From Leptothrix cholodnii SP-6 (GTDB taxonomy: Bacteria; Pseudomonadota; Gammaproteobacteria; Burkholderiales; Burkholderiaceae_C), in assembly GCF_000019785.1 (NCBI RefSeq), contig NC_010524.1, forward strand, positions 744,001 to 808,000: a stretch of DNA of 64,000 nt. The letters run 5' to 3'. Each line of letters starts with the position of its first letter. The stretch's first letter is position 1. The notes beneath the pieces are model-generated. The model saw only the letters and a program-made list of their open reading frames with translations. It did not search any database and was not told where the DNA came from. Shown piece after piece: positions 33,395-41,890 of this stretch. The translations under genes were made by a program, and so were the position numbers.

Positions 33395-33451
33395 ATGCAA
33401 CGGCAGGTACTTGGCCCTGGACTCGAAGTTCAGGTGCGGAACATCGAATGA
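33395..33451 (+). other. 18-codon ORF coupled to gmk, ending in a YicC-like tail
   Basis: A short ORF begins [12 protein letters not shown] and ends in QVRNIE and TGA. Its stop overlaps the gmk ATG in an ATGA, as the ancestral yicC stop probably did, and its last codons repeat the YicC C-terminus (QVQNIE). It may be only the remnant of displaced yicC fused to island sequence, or it may have been kept because ribosomes finishing it start gmk. The rest of the 265-base gap between ccoG and gmk shows no gene. Confidence 0.4.
33431..33451 (+). repeat. right copy of the 21-bp direct repeat (putative att site)
   Basis: Matches the last 21 bases of yicC (13720-13740) at 19 of 21 positions, including the phase of the codons and the TGA. 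To the left of it the sequence does not resemble yicC; to the right gmk begins at once. This is what remains next to gmk when an element integrates in the 3' end of yicC and supplies a new 3' end to it. Confidence 0.6.
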
Positions 33452-34077
33452 AGATCATGGAATTTCCCGGCAATCTCTATGTCGTCGCAGCGCCTTCCGG
33501 GGCGGGCAAATCGAGCCTGGTCAAGGCCCTGCTGGAACTGGATGCGCGCCTGATGGTGTCGGTCTCGCACACCACGCGCAAGCCGCGTGGCCAGGAGCAG
33601 GACGGCCGCGAATACTGGTTCATCCCGGAGCCGGCGTTCCGCGCCATGATCGCGCACGGCGACTTTTTCGAGTGGGCCGAGGTGCACGGCAACCTGTACG
33701 GCACCTCCCGCGCAGCGATCGAGGCCCGCCTGAAGGCGGGCGAGGATGTGGTGCTGGAGATCGACTTCCAGGGCGCTCTGCAGATCAAGCAGCTGTTCCC
33801 GATGGCGGTGCTGATCTTCATCCTGCCGCCGTCGTGGAGCGAGCTTCGTCAGCGTCTGCTGCGGCGCGGCGAGGATGCCGGCGAGGTGATCGAGCAGCGC
33901 ATGGTCAACGCCCGTCACGAGGTGGCGCAGGCGCGGCATTTCGACTACATCGTCGTCAACGCGCTGTTCGAGACGGCGTTGTTCGACCTCAAGACCATCG
34001 TGCACGCACAACGGTTAAAATACGCGGCTCAGCGCCGCAGCCGCCCGGCTGTGTTCGACGCGCTGCAACTGTCCTGA
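33448..34077 (+). CDS. gmk: guanylate kinase
   Basis: Guanylate kinase phosphorylates GMP to GDP and is essential. The 209-residue protein has the P-loop [16 protein letters not shown], the GMP-binding [20 protein letters not shown] and [12 protein letters not shown], and the lid Arg-rich [11 protein letters not shown]. Two starts are possible: ATG 33448 overlapping the upstream TGA (ATGA), or ATG 33457 (MEFPGNLYV). It begins the gmk-rpoZ-spoT block, which has been cut off from its usual upstream partner yicC and must now use a promoter in or near 33183-33447. Confidence 0.96.
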   Translation: MKIMEFPGNLYVVAAPSGAGKSSLVKALLELDARLMVSVSHTTRKPRGQEQDGREYWFIPEPAFRAMIAHGDFFEWAEVHGNLYGTSRAAIEARLKAGEDVVLEIDFQGALQIKQLFPMAVLIFILPPSWSELRQRLLRRGEDAGEVIEQRMVNARHEVAQARHFDYIVVNALFETALFDLKTIVHAQRLKYAAQRRSRPAVFDALQLS

Positions 34078-34131
34078 TGTCTCGCAATGCGCCCGCCGGG
34101 TGTGGTTGTCGACATCTTCTTGAGAGTGCCC

Positions 34132-34335
34132 ATGGCCCGCATCACCGTTGAAGACTGTCTGCAGAAGATCCCCAACCGCTTCCAACTCGTGCTCGCGGCC
34201 ACCTACCGTGCCCGCATGCTGAGCCAGGGCCACGCGCCCAAGGTCGAGACCAAGAACAAGCCTGGCGTGACGGCGCTGCGCGAAATCGCTGCCGGTGCGG
34301 TCGGCATCGAGATGCTGCGCAAGGTCCCGGGCTGA
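34132..34335 (+). CDS. rpoZ: DNA-directed RNA polymerase subunit omega
   Basis: A 67-residue omega subunit, [30 protein letters not shown], with the conserved [14 protein letters not shown]. It stabilises RNA polymerase by binding beta-prime and forms part of a ppGpp binding site in Proteobacteria, which fits its place before spoT. The ORF is open upstream to 34087 but the homology fixes ATG 34132. Gap to gmk is 54 bases. Confidence 0.97.
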   Translation: MARITVEDCLQKIPNRFQLVLAATYRARMLSQGHAPKVETKNKPGVTALREIAAGAVGIEMLRKVPG

Positions 34336-34457
34336 GCGGGTTTTCCTGCCGATATCGCCCCGGATGCCCGGTCTGCCGCTGCTCGCGCCGTACCGGGCTT
34401 GCCCTCGCGCAAGGCCCCTGCACGCCCTGCTGCCGGCTTGCACGCTAGAGTGAGTGC

Positions 34458-36800
34458 ATGGTGTCCCGAGCTGCCGATGTCCTGCGTCGAATGTTTTTCC
34501 CGCCCTGGGTCGGGCGAGGGGCGGGTCGTCCCGCCGCGGGCGGAGAGGGGCCGGGTGCCCCGCCCAATGCGCCCAGGCGCGACCCGGTTCCGGGGGCGCA
34601 CGGCGCCAGCGCCGCCTCTTTTGCGGCCCTGACGGGCAAGCTCGACTACCTGGACGAATCCGACGTCCGGCGGGTGCGTGACGCCTACCGCTTCGCCGAC
34701 GAGGCCCACCTGGGCCAATACCGCGCCAGCGGTGAGCCCTACATCACCCATCCGATCGCGGTGGCCGGCCTGTGTGCCGACTGGAAGCTCGACGCCCAGG
34801 CCATCATGGCCGCGTTGATGCACGACGCGATGGAGGACTGCGGCATCACCAAGGTGCAGCTGGTCGAGCGCTTCGGCGCCGCCACCGCCGATCTGGTCGA
34901 TGGCCTGACCAAGCTCGACAAGCTGCAGTTCTCGACCCGCGAGGAGTCGCAGGCCGAGTCCTTCCGCAAGATGCTGCTGGCGATGGCGCGTGATGTGCGC
35001 GTCATCCTGATCAAGCTCGCCGATCGCCTGCACAACATGCGGACGATGGAGGCGATGGCGGCCAACAAGCGCGGTCGCATCGCCCGCGAAACGCTCGAGA
35101 TCTACGCGCCGATCGCGCACCGACTGGGGTTGAACCAGACCTATCGCGAGCTGCAGGAGCTGTCGTTCCGCTTCCTGCAGCCGTGGCGGCATGCCGCGCT
35201 GTTCAAGGCGGTGCAGCGCGCACGCGGCAATCGGCGCGATGTCGTCGAGCGGGTGCAGGCCGAGGTCGAGGCCGCGCTGTCGCAGGCGGCGCTGCCGGCA
35301 CAGGTCTACGGGCGCGAGAAGACGATCCACTCGATCTACAGCAAGATGCGCGAGAAGCACCTGAGCTTCGCGCAGGTGAGCGACATCTTCGGCTTCCGCC
35401 TGGTGGTGACGACCTTGCCCGAGTGCTACCTGGCGCTGGGCGTGCTGCACCAGCTCTACAAGCCGGTGCCGGGCCGCTTCAAGGACTACATCGCCATCCC
35501 CAAGGCGAACGGCTACCAGAGCCTGCACACCACGGTGGTCAGCCCGGTGGGCACGGCGGTCGAGTTCCAGATCCGCACCGCCGCCATGCATGCGGTGGCC
35601 GAAGCCGGCATTGCCGCGCACTGGATGTACAAGACCCAGGCCAACGGCCCCGACGCGCCCGACGCGCAGCACCTGGGCAATATGTGGCTGCAGTCGCTGA
35701 TCGACATCCAGAGCGAGACCCGCGATTCGGCCGAGTTTCTGGAGCACGTCAAGATCGACCTGTTCCCCGAGTCGGTCTACGTGTTCACGCCCAAGAGCCG
35801 GATCCTGGCGCTGCCGCGTGGCGCCACGGCGGTCGACTTCGCCTATGCGATCCACTCGCGGGTGGGCGATCACTGCGTGGCCGCGCGGGTCAACGGCGAG
35901 CCGGTGGCGCTGCGCACCGAACTGCGGTCGGGCGACGTGGTCGAGATCGTCACCGCGCCGTCGGCGCGGCCCAATCCGGCCTGGCTGAACTTCGTGCGCA
36001 CCGGGCGGGCGCGTTCGAAGATCCGCCACTACCTCAAGAACATGGAAGCCGACGAGTCCTACGAACTCGGCTTCAAGCTGCTGGCCCAGGCGATGCGCGC
36101 CGAAGGCCTGCAGATGCCCGCCAGCGACGAGGACGCCACCGAAGCCGACAACGCGCTGTGGCAGGCCCTGGTGCGCTGGAGCGGCAACCGCCACCGGCGT
36201 GAACTGCTGGTCGACATCGGTCTGGGTCGCAAGATCGCCACCATCGTCGCCAAGCGGCTGGCCCGTCAGATGGCCGAGGACGGCCGGCGCCCCGATGCGC
36301 TCACGCTCAGCATGGGCCGCTACGCCACCGACAGCGACGCGCCGGCGCAAGGCACGGTGGTGATCGACGGCAGCGAGAACGCCACCGTGCAGCTGGCCAC
36401 CTGCTGCCGGCCGATCCCGGGTGACGACATCGTCGGCTACCTGGGTCGCGGCGAAGGGCTGACCGTGCACACGGCCGATTGTTCGGTCGGCAAGCGCCTG
36501 TTCGAGCGCGACAGCGAACGCTGGCTGGCGGTCGAATGGTCGGAGCAGCCGCTGCGCCAGTTCCAGACCGCCGTGGCGGTGCTGGTGCTCAACGGCAAGG
36601 GCGTGCTCGGCGAGATCGCGCAGGCGGTCAGCCAGGCCGAGGCCGACATCGCCCACATCGAGATGGACCCGGTGCAGAGCGGCCAGACCTGCGAGCTGCG
36701 CCTGCTGCTGGCCGTGCGTGACCGCCAGCACCTCGCCGACGTGCTGCGCGTGGTGCGCCGGTCGCCGTCGGTCGAGCGGGTGGCGCGCATCAAGGGTTGA
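34458..36800 (+). CDS. spoT: bifunctional (p)ppGpp synthetase/hydrolase (RelA/SpoT)
   Basis: A 780-residue long RSH enzyme. The hydrolase domain carries the intact HD motif (ALMHDAMEDCG) and KLADRLHNMR; the synthetase domain has YGREKTIHSIYSKM and GRFKDYIAIPKANGYQSLHTTV, where RFKD (rather than ExDD) is the bifunctional type. A TGS domain (VYVFTPKSRILALPRGATAVDFAYAIH), a conserved-Cys region (LATCCRPIPGDDIVGY) and a C-terminal ACT domain follow. The first about 55 residues are Gly/Ala/Pro/Arg-rich and variable; an internal start is possible. The 3' end overlaps greB by 11 bases tail to tail. Confidence 0.96.
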   Translation: MVSRAADVLRRMFFPPWVGRGAGRPAAGGEGPGAPPNAPRRDPVPGAHGASAASFAALTGKLDYLDESDVRRVRDAYRFADEAHLGQYRASGEPYITHPIAVAGLCADWKLDAQAIMAALMHDAMEDCGITKVQLVERFGAATADLVDGLTKLDKLQFSTREESQAESFRKMLLAMARDVRVILIKLADRLHNMRTMEAMAANKRGRIARETLEIYAPIAHRLGLNQTYRELQELSFRFLQPWRHAALFKAVQRARGNRRDVVERVQAEVEAALSQAALPAQVYGREKTIHSIYSKMREKHLSFAQVSDIFGFRLVVTTLPECYLALGVLHQLYKPVPGRFKDYIAIPKANGYQSLHTTVVSPVGTAVEFQIRTAAMHAVAEAGIAAHWMYKTQANGPDAPDAQHLGNMWLQSLIDIQSETRDSAEFLEHVKIDLFPESVYVFTPKSRILALPRGATAVDFAYAIHSRVGDHCVAARVNGEPVALRTELRSGDVVEIVTAPSARPNPAWLNFVRTGRARSKIRHYLKNMEADESYELGFKLLAQAMRAEGLQMPASDEDATEADNALWQALVRWSGNRHRRELLVDIGLGRKIATIVAKRLARQMAEDGRRPDALTLSMGRYATDSDAPAQGTVVIDGSENATVQLATCCRPIPGDDIVGYLGRGEGLTVHTADCSVGKRLFERDSERWLAVEWSEQPLRQFQTAVAVLVLNGKGVLGEIAQAVSQAEADIAHIEMDPVQSGQTCELRLLLAVRDRQHLADVLRVVRRSPSVERVARIKG

Positions 36801-37359
36801 GCGGCGCCGGGTAGCTCACCTCGAGCACCTCGAGCCGCTCCAGGCCGCCGGGCGTCATCAGCTGCACCTCGTCGCCTTCGCGGGCCTTGATCAGCGCGCG
36901 CGCGATCGGCGACACCCAGCTCACTTCACCCTTCAGGCTGTCCGACTCGTCGATGCCCTTGATCGTGACCGTGCGCTCGTCGCCGCGCGAGTTGGCGTAG
37001 GTGACGGTGGCGCCGAAGAAGACCTGGTCGCTGCCATGGTGCAGCGACGGGTCGGCCACCTCGGCGATGTCGAGGCGCTTGGTCAGGAAACGGATGCGCC
37101 GATCGATCTCGCGCAGGCGCTTCTTGCCGTAGATGTAGTCGCCGTTCTCGGAGCGGTCGCCGTTCTTGGCGGCCCATGAAACCGCCTCGACCACCCGTGG
37201 GCGTTCCACATCCAGCAGGGTCATCAACTCCGCGCGCAGGCTCGACCAGCCCTGCGGCGTCATGTAGTTGCGTGCGCCAGCGGGCAGCGGGGGCAGGGCG
37301 CCGAGCGGGTCGTCGTCGTCTTCGTCGCCTGCGGATTCGCGGGTGAAAGCCTTGCTCAT
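36790..37359 (-). CDS. greB: transcription elongation factor GreB
   Basis: GreB rescues backtracked RNA polymerase by stimulating transcript cleavage. The 189-residue protein has the N-terminal coiled coil with the acidic tip (SWAAKNGDRSENGDYIYGKKRLREIDRRIRFLTKRL) and a C-terminal FKBP-like domain (VSPIARALIKAREGDEVQLMTPGG). GDRSENGDYIYGKKRLREID is the GreB version; GreA differs. The N-terminal 30 residues are acidic (GDEDDDDPLG), longer than in E. coli. ATG 37359 is chosen because upstream codons are unlike the family. Convergent with spoT with 11 overlapping bases. Confidence 0.95.
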   Translation of the reverse strand: MSKAFTRESAGDEDDDDPLGALPPLPAGARNYMTPQGWSSLRAELMTLLDVERPRVVEAVSWAAKNGDRSENGDYIYGKKRLREIDRRIRFLTKRLDIAEVADPSLHHGSDQVFFGATVTYANSRGDERTVTIKGIDESDSLKGEVSWVSPIARALIKAREGDEVQLMTPGGLERLEVLEVSYPAPLNP

Positions 37360-37448
37360 CGGGATACCGGTCAGCCCAACAGCGTTGTTGGCACGTTGAA
37401 GGAGGGGGGCAGGAGTTTCACTTCGGAACTGCAGATTTCGTGCTTCGG

Positions 37449-37476
37449 TTGTGGAACTTGTCACATTTTGTAAACT
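37449..37476 (+). promoter_or_regulatory. candidate sigma-70 promoter for the HTH-receiver gene
   Basis: TTGTGG (37449-37454), a 16-base spacer and TAAACT (37471-37476) lie in the only AT-richer stretch of the greB/HTH-receiver divergent gap, about 80 bases before the TTG start. A fair match to consensus, no experimental support. Confidence 0.35.
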
Positions 37477-37555
37477 AGGGTCTTCAGTCCGGGGGGCTGG
37501 CTGCCGAAGACACAACAAGTCGCACAACTGAAACAAACACCGGAGGACTGCGATC

Positions 37556-38248
37556 TTGACTCAGCCGAGCTTGCCTGCCACCTCAACGAGGGCCCCCTAT
37601 ATGTCTCGACCCCATTTTGCTCCCGACCCCCTGGATCCCCTGCTCACGACCCGTGAAGCGGCGATGCGGCTGGGTGTCTCCCTGCGCACGGTCCAGCTCT
37701 GGGTAGAGGCCGGAACGCTGCCGGCCGGGCGCACGCCCGGCGGTCATCGCCGCATCCGGCTGTCCGCTGTCGAAGCCCTGGCGCAACGCAGCGGCCTGCG
37801 CGCCGCGGCCCAGTCCTCGCAGTCCCTGCAGCCGGTCATCACGCCGCTGGACGTCCTGCTGGTGGCCGCCAGCGTCGACCAGCTGCAGGTCTGGCAGGAG
37901 GCGCTGATGCCCTTGAACGGCGTGATCGCTGTCAGAGGTGCAAACAACGGTTACACCGGCTTACTTCAGTTGGGACGAAAAACGCCAGACCTGCTGATCA
38001 CCGATCTCGCCATGCCTGATATCGACGGCTACGCGATGTTGTTGACCCTGGCCGGCCTGCACGACTACTCCGCCTTGCGTGTCCTGGCCATCACGGCACA
38101 CACGCCGCAGCAGATTGCCGAACGGGGCGGCTTGCCCGAGCGCGTGCGGGTGCTGCATCAGCCGGTGCCGGCGATCGCGGTGCGCACCTGGGTCGAGGGC
38201 GAACTGGCTCGGCTCGGCCGCACCCCTCACCCCGCCCTGCTGGGCTGA
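37556..38248 (+). CDS. MerR-type HTH fused to a receiver-like domain, TTG start
   Basis: A 230-residue protein. Residues about 28-80 form a DNA-binding domain of the MerR/excisionase kind (LLTTREAAMRLGVSLRTVQLWVEAGTLPAGRTPGGHRRIRLS). The second half is a receiver-like domain with DLLITDLAMPDIDGYAMLL (phosphoacceptor Asp) but a poorly conserved acidic pocket at its start (VLLVAASVDQ). The start is TTG 37556, supported by GGAGGA (37542-37547) eight bases upstream; the next ATG (37601) lacks such a site. HTH at the N-terminus and receiver at the C-terminus is the reverse of ordinary response regulators. Probably a transcription factor. Confidence 0.82.
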   Translation: MTQPSLPATSTRAPYMSRPHFAPDPLDPLLTTREAAMRLGVSLRTVQLWVEAGTLPAGRTPGGHRRIRLSAVEALAQRSGLRAAAQSSQSLQPVITPLDVLLVAASVDQLQVWQEALMPLNGVIAVRGANNGYTGLLQLGRKTPDLLITDLAMPDIDGYAMLLTLAGLHDYSALRVLAITAHTPQQIAERGGLPERVRVLHQPVPAIAVRTWVEGELARLGRTPHPALLG

Positions 38249-38366
38249 TGGCGCTCGCCCGGCGGGTTCGCCGAGCGGGCCGTGTCGCCGCCGATGTCCC
38301 TGTGGGACGGCTTTGCGCTGCAGCCGAGATACCCTTGCGGCAGACCTTTGCGCAGGAAAACCGAAC

Positions 38367-38750
38367 ATGACTCACCGCATCCTCATCGTCGAAGACCAGG
38401 TGGACATCCGGAAACTGATCCGGATGACCCTGGAGTTCGGCGATTTCGAAATCCATGAAGCGCCCGATGGCGAGAGCGGGCTGGCCCTGGCGCAAAGCGT
38501 GCGCCCGCACCTGATGCTGCTCGACGTGATGATGCCGGGCCTGCTCGACGGCTATCAGGTGTGCCGGCGCATCAAGCAGGATCCCGAGCTGCGCGGCATC
38601 CAGATCATCATGCTGACCGCACGTGGCCAGACCGCCGATGTCAGTGCCGGCGAGCAGTCCGGGGCGGACGCCTACCTGGTCAAGCCCTTCAGCCCGCTCG
38701 AACTGATCGACCGGGTCGAGGCGATGGTGTCGCAGCCGGCCGGTTCCTGA
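38367..38750 (+). CDS. CheY-like single-domain response regulator
   Basis: A 127-residue receiver: acidic pocket ILIVEDQVD, phosphoacceptor Asp in MLLDVMMPGLLDGYQVC, Thr in MLTARGQT and Lys in YLVKPFSPLELID. No output domain. ATG 38367 is chosen by homology; the frame is open upstream over non-conserved codons. It is 118 bases after the HTH-receiver gene and 95 before an OmpR-type gene. It may act in phosphorelay with an unlinked kinase. Confidence 0.93.
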   Translation: MTHRILIVEDQVDIRKLIRMTLEFGDFEIHEAPDGESGLALAQSVRPHLMLLDVMMPGLLDGYQVCRRIKQDPELRGIQIIMLTARGQTADVSAGEQSGADAYLVKPFSPLELIDRVEAMVSQPAGS

Positions 38751-38845
38751 ACGAGACACGCTTCTTTACGCCCGCTGCAACAATCGGCGAAGGCGCACGG
38801 GCATCATCGGCGGATCGAAACGGAGGGTGATCCGGGTGGCCGGAC

Positions 38846-39559
38846 ATGGCGATGACGACTCGTGTACTGCTGATCGACGACGATGCGCGCCTGACCCACA
38901 TGGTGCGCGACTACCTGCAGGCGGCCGGCCACGTCGTCAGCGTCGCCGGGGATCTGGCGGGCGGCCGTGGGCTGCTGCAGCGCGAGAGCTTCGACGCGCT
39001 CATCCTCGACCTGATGCTGCCCGACGGCGACGGCCTCGACCTGACCCGCGAACTGCGCGCCGACAGCCGCTGGCGCAGCCTGCCGCTGCTGATGCTGACC
39101 GCGCGCGGCGAGCCGCTCGACCGCATCGTCGGTCTCGAACTCGGCGCCGACGACTACCTGCCCAAACCCTTCGAGCCGCGCGAGCTGCTGGCGCGTCTGA
39201 AGGCCCTGCTGCGCCGTGCCAGCGTGCAGGCGGACGACACCACGCTGCGCTTCGGCCGGCTCGAGGTCGATGCCAACGCGCGCCAGGTGCGCATCGACGG
39301 CGCCGTCTGCGAGCTGACGGGCTACCAGTTCGACATCCTGCTGGTGCTGGCCCAGAGCCCCGGCCGGGTGCTCACGCGCGACCAGATCATGGACGCGCTC
39401 AAGGGCCATCCGATGGATGCGTTCGACCGCAGCATCGACGTCCACATCTCGCGCATCCGCGCCGCCATCGAGGTCGATCCCAAGACGCCGCGGCGCATCC
39501 TGACGGTGCGTGGCGCGGGCTACGTGTTCGCCCGCAAGCAGGACGCCGAAGCGGCCTGA
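38846..39559 (+). CDS. OmpR-family response regulator
   Basis: A 237-residue regulator: receiver (VLLIDDDARL, Asp in LILDLMLPDGDGLDL, Lys in YLPKPFEPREL) and a C-terminal winged HTH (CELTGYQFDILLVLAQSPGRVLTRDQIMDALKG...RSIDVHISRIRAAIEVDPKTPRRILTVRGAGYVF). Gap to the downstream sensor kinase is 35 bases, so they form a two-component pair. The architecture resembles RstA/CpxR-type regulators, but the signal is unknown. Confidence 0.95.
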   Translation: MAMTTRVLLIDDDARLTHMVRDYLQAAGHVVSVAGDLAGGRGLLQRESFDALILDLMLPDGDGLDLTRELRADSRWRSLPLLMLTARGEPLDRIVGLELGADDYLPKPFEPRELLARLKALLRRASVQADDTTLRFGRLEVDANARQVRIDGAVCELTGYQFDILLVLAQSPGRVLTRDQIMDALKGHPMDAFDRSIDVHISRIRAAIEVDPKTPRRILTVRGAGYVFARKQDAEAA

Positions 39560-39594
39560 TCGATCCCCTCGACCGGTCCACCGGTCGGCCGGCC

Positions 39595-40890
39595 ATGCCC
39601 ATCCGCAATCTCTATCTCAGCATCTACCTCACGGTGGTGGCCGTGCTGCTGGCGTTCGCGCTGGTGGCCGGGCTGCTGGTGCGCAGCCATGTGGGCGGCG
39701 AGCGCGAGCGCATCGAGTCGGGCATCAACCGGCGCACGCTGGCGCTGGGCGAGCTGCTGGCCAACAGCCTGCCCGAAGCCGGCACGCCGCTGGCCGAGCA
39801 GGCCGCCGCGGTGCAGGACTGGGAGCAGCGCATGCGGGTGCCGCTGGCGCTCGACGACAGCGCCGGCCGGCGCATCGCCGCCTCGCCCGTCTTCGAGCGT
39901 TTGCAGGATGACGGCGAAACGACGGTGCGGATTCCGCTCAGCGACGGCCGCACGCTGTGGCTGGCACGCCCGCCGCGGCGGTCGGACGGTTTCGGCCGTC
40001 CGCCGCGACCGATCCTCGACGAGGCCGCCTTGCTGCTGACATTGCTGGCGGCGCTGTTCGTCGCGGTGGCGGCGGGCTCCTACCCGGTGGTGCGGCGACT
40101 CACGCGGCGGCTCGAGGCGCTCAAGCAGGGCGTGCAGACCTTCGGCGGCGGCGATCTGGCGCATCGGCTGGCGGTCGACGGCAACGACGAGGTGGCGGCG
40201 GTGGCACGCAGCTTCAACCAGGCGGCCCAGCGCATCGACGACCTGGTGCGGGCCAACCGCTCGCTGCTGGCCAACGCCAGCCACGAGCTGCGCTCGCCGC
40301 TGGCGCGGCTGAAGATGGCGGTCGAGATGATCGAGGGCGCGGCACCGGATCGACGCGCCGACCTCAAGCGCGAGATCGATCGGGACATCCGCGAGCTCGA
40401 CGCCCTGGTCGAGGAGGTGCTGCTCGCCAGTCGGCTCGACGCCCAGAGCGAGCTGCAGCGCGAGGCGGTCGACCTGCTCGGCCTGCTGGCCGAGGAGGGT
40501 GCACGCGTGGGGGCGCTGGTCGACGGCGCACCGCTGCGCGCCCTGGCCGATGAGCGCCTGCTGCACCGGGCGATGCGCAATCTGCTCGAGAACGCCCGGC
40601 GCTACGGCGGCGGCGAGATCGAGGCGGACGTGCAGCTCGACGCCACCGGCGCCGTGGCGATGCGGGTCCGTGACCGGGGCCCGGGTGTGCCCGAGGCGCA
40701 TCGCGAGCGTGTCTTCGAGCCGTTTTTCCGCCTGCCCGGCCACGCCGAATATGCCGGTGGCGTCGGCTTGGGGCTGTCGCTGGTGCGCCAGATCGCCGCG
40801 CGCCACGGCGGCACGGTGCGCTGCGAAGCGCGCGAGGGCGGTGGCAGCTGCTTCGTGTTGACGCTGCCGGCCGACGTGGTCGTCAGGTGA
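39595..40890 (+). CDS. sensor histidine kinase
   Basis: A 431-residue inner-membrane kinase: transmembrane helix 1 (LYLSIYLTVVAVLLAFALVAGLL), a periplasmic region of about 110 residues, transmembrane helix 2 (AALLLTLLAALFVAVAAGSYPVV), HAMP, the phosphoacceptor His in LLANASHELRSPLARLK, and an ATPase with NLLENARRYGGG, DRGPGVPEAHRERVFEPFFR and GVGLGLSLVRQIAARHGG. ATG 39595 is chosen as the start of the membrane helix. Cognate of the OmpR-type regulator upstream. It overlaps the next gene (opposite strand) by eight bases. Confidence 0.95.
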   Translation: MPIRNLYLSIYLTVVAVLLAFALVAGLLVRSHVGGERERIESGINRRTLALGELLANSLPEAGTPLAEQAAAVQDWEQRMRVPLALDDSAGRRIAASPVFERLQDDGETTVRIPLSDGRTLWLARPPRRSDGFGRPPRPILDEAALLLTLLAALFVAVAAGSYPVVRRLTRRLEALKQGVQTFGGGDLAHRLAVDGNDEVAAVARSFNQAAQRIDDLVRANRSLLANASHELRSPLARLKMAVEMIEGAAPDRRADLKREIDRDIRELDALVEEVLLASRLDAQSELQREAVDLLGLLAEEGARVGALVDGAPLRALADERLLHRAMRNLLENARRYGGGEIEADVQLDATGAVAMRVRDRGPGVPEAHRERVFEPFFRLPGHAEYAGGVGLGLSLVRQIAARHGGTVRCEAREGGGSCFVLTLPADVVVR

Positions 40891-41326
40891 GGCTGCCCGG
40901 ATCCGGGTGGTCGATGCCTCGGCTCAGCTGGGCCCGTTCGGCGTAGCGATTGAAGCGCCAGGCCGTGCCCTCTTGCGTGATGCGGTGCCAGACGTGGCGC
41001 TTTTCGGCCGGGCTGAAGGTCGTCCAGTGCTGCACTTCATCGAAGCTGCGGCCGCACCCCTTGCAGACGGCGTCGCCCTGGGTGGTCGAGCAGATCGCGA
41101 TGCAGGGCGCATCGGGCGTGCTGTCGTACCAAGCCAGCCAGGCCGTGCGGGCGGCCGGCGGGATGCTGCGCTCGTCGCACTCGTGGTCGCGGTGGTAGAC
41201 GAGCAGGGCGTAGACCTCGGCCAGCGCGCGCAACTCGGCGCACAGGCTGACGCCGTCGGGCGAAGGCGATCGCTGGCGCCACCAGTTGATGGCCGCCTCG
41301 ATGTCGGTGATGTGGATGCCGGCCAT
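40883..41326 (-). CDS. DUF3717/DUF1289 domain protein
   Basis: A 147-residue protein. The N-terminal HITDIEAAINWWRQRSPSPDGVSLCAELRALAEVYALLVYHR fits DUF3717; the C-terminal PCIAICSTTQGDAVCKGCGRSFDEVQHWTTFSPAEKRHVWHRI fits DUF1289, whose cysteines probably bind Zn or an Fe-S cluster. Function is not established for either domain. It ends overlapping the sensor kinase on the opposite strand. Confidence 0.8.
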   Translation of the reverse strand: MAGIHITDIEAAINWWRQRSPSPDGVSLCAELRALAEVYALLVYHRDHECDERSIPPAARTAWLAWYDSTPDAPCIAICSTTQGDAVCKGCGRSFDEVQHWTTFSPAEKRHVWHRITQEGTAWRFNRYAERAQLSRGIDHPDPGSLT

Positions 41327-41369
41327 GTCGGGCGGGCCGCAGCGTCGGGTGCCCGCGGCCGTCCGTCGT

Positions 41370-41822
41370 TCAGCGGCCGAGCAGGCCGCCGAGGCCTTGT
41401 TGCAGCAGGCCCGACAGGTCGGTGCCTGCGCCGCTCGGCAACTGGCCGTCCGGTGTCAGTGCGTCCACCACCTTGGGCAGCAGCGACGCGATCTGGCCGG
41501 CCGCCTGTTGCGGGTCGACGCCGACCGACTGGGCAAAACGCCCGATGGTCTCGTGGTCGAACACCTGGCCGATCTGCTCGGCCGTGACCGGCAGGTTCGG
41601 CCCGGTCGAAACCCAGGAGGCCACCACCTCGCTCAAGCCGCTTTCCTGGAACTTCTGCACCAGCCCGGCCAGGCCAGCCGCGCCGCCTTCGCCACCACCG
41701 AGCAGGCCTGACAGGCCATCCATCAGGTTGCCGGACGATCCGCCCGACTGGCCCAGCACCTGGCCGAGTGCGCCGCCGGCAGCTTGCGTGGCTGCGCCCA
41801 GCATCGAATCAAACAGACCCAT
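41370..41822 (-). CDS. YidB-like protein (DUF937)
   Basis: A 150-residue soluble protein, MGLFDSMLGAATQAAGG, with an internal Gly-rich repeat (GGSSGNLMDGLSGLLGGGEGG) and the family motif FQESGLSEVVASWVSTGPNLPVTAEQIGQVF...QAAGQIASLLPKVVDALTPDG. It matches the YidB/DUF937 family of unknown function. ATG 41822 is the homologous start; the upstream frame to 42029 is not coding-like. Confidence 0.85.
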   Translation of the reverse strand: MGLFDSMLGAATQAAGGALGQVLGQSGGSSGNLMDGLSGLLGGGEGGAAGLAGLVQKFQESGLSEVVASWVSTGPNLPVTAEQIGQVFDHETIGRFAQSVGVDPQQAAGQIASLLPKVVDALTPDGQLPSGAGTDLSGLLQQGLGGLLGR

Positions 41823-41890
41823 TGCGTGTTTCCTTCGTGTTGGTGACACCGCGGCGGGTGTCGTTTTCGGAGTGTAGGGCGCAGGGCCGT

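Noticed and set aside
33201..33395. A 64-codon plus-strand frame between ccoG and gmk
   Set aside because: No family resemblance, no ribosome-binding site and atypical Cys/Arg content; treated as non-coding.
13741..33430. A prophage or integrative conjugative element
   Set aside because: No phage structural, conjugation, integrase or replication genes are present; the content is metabolic and regulatory only.
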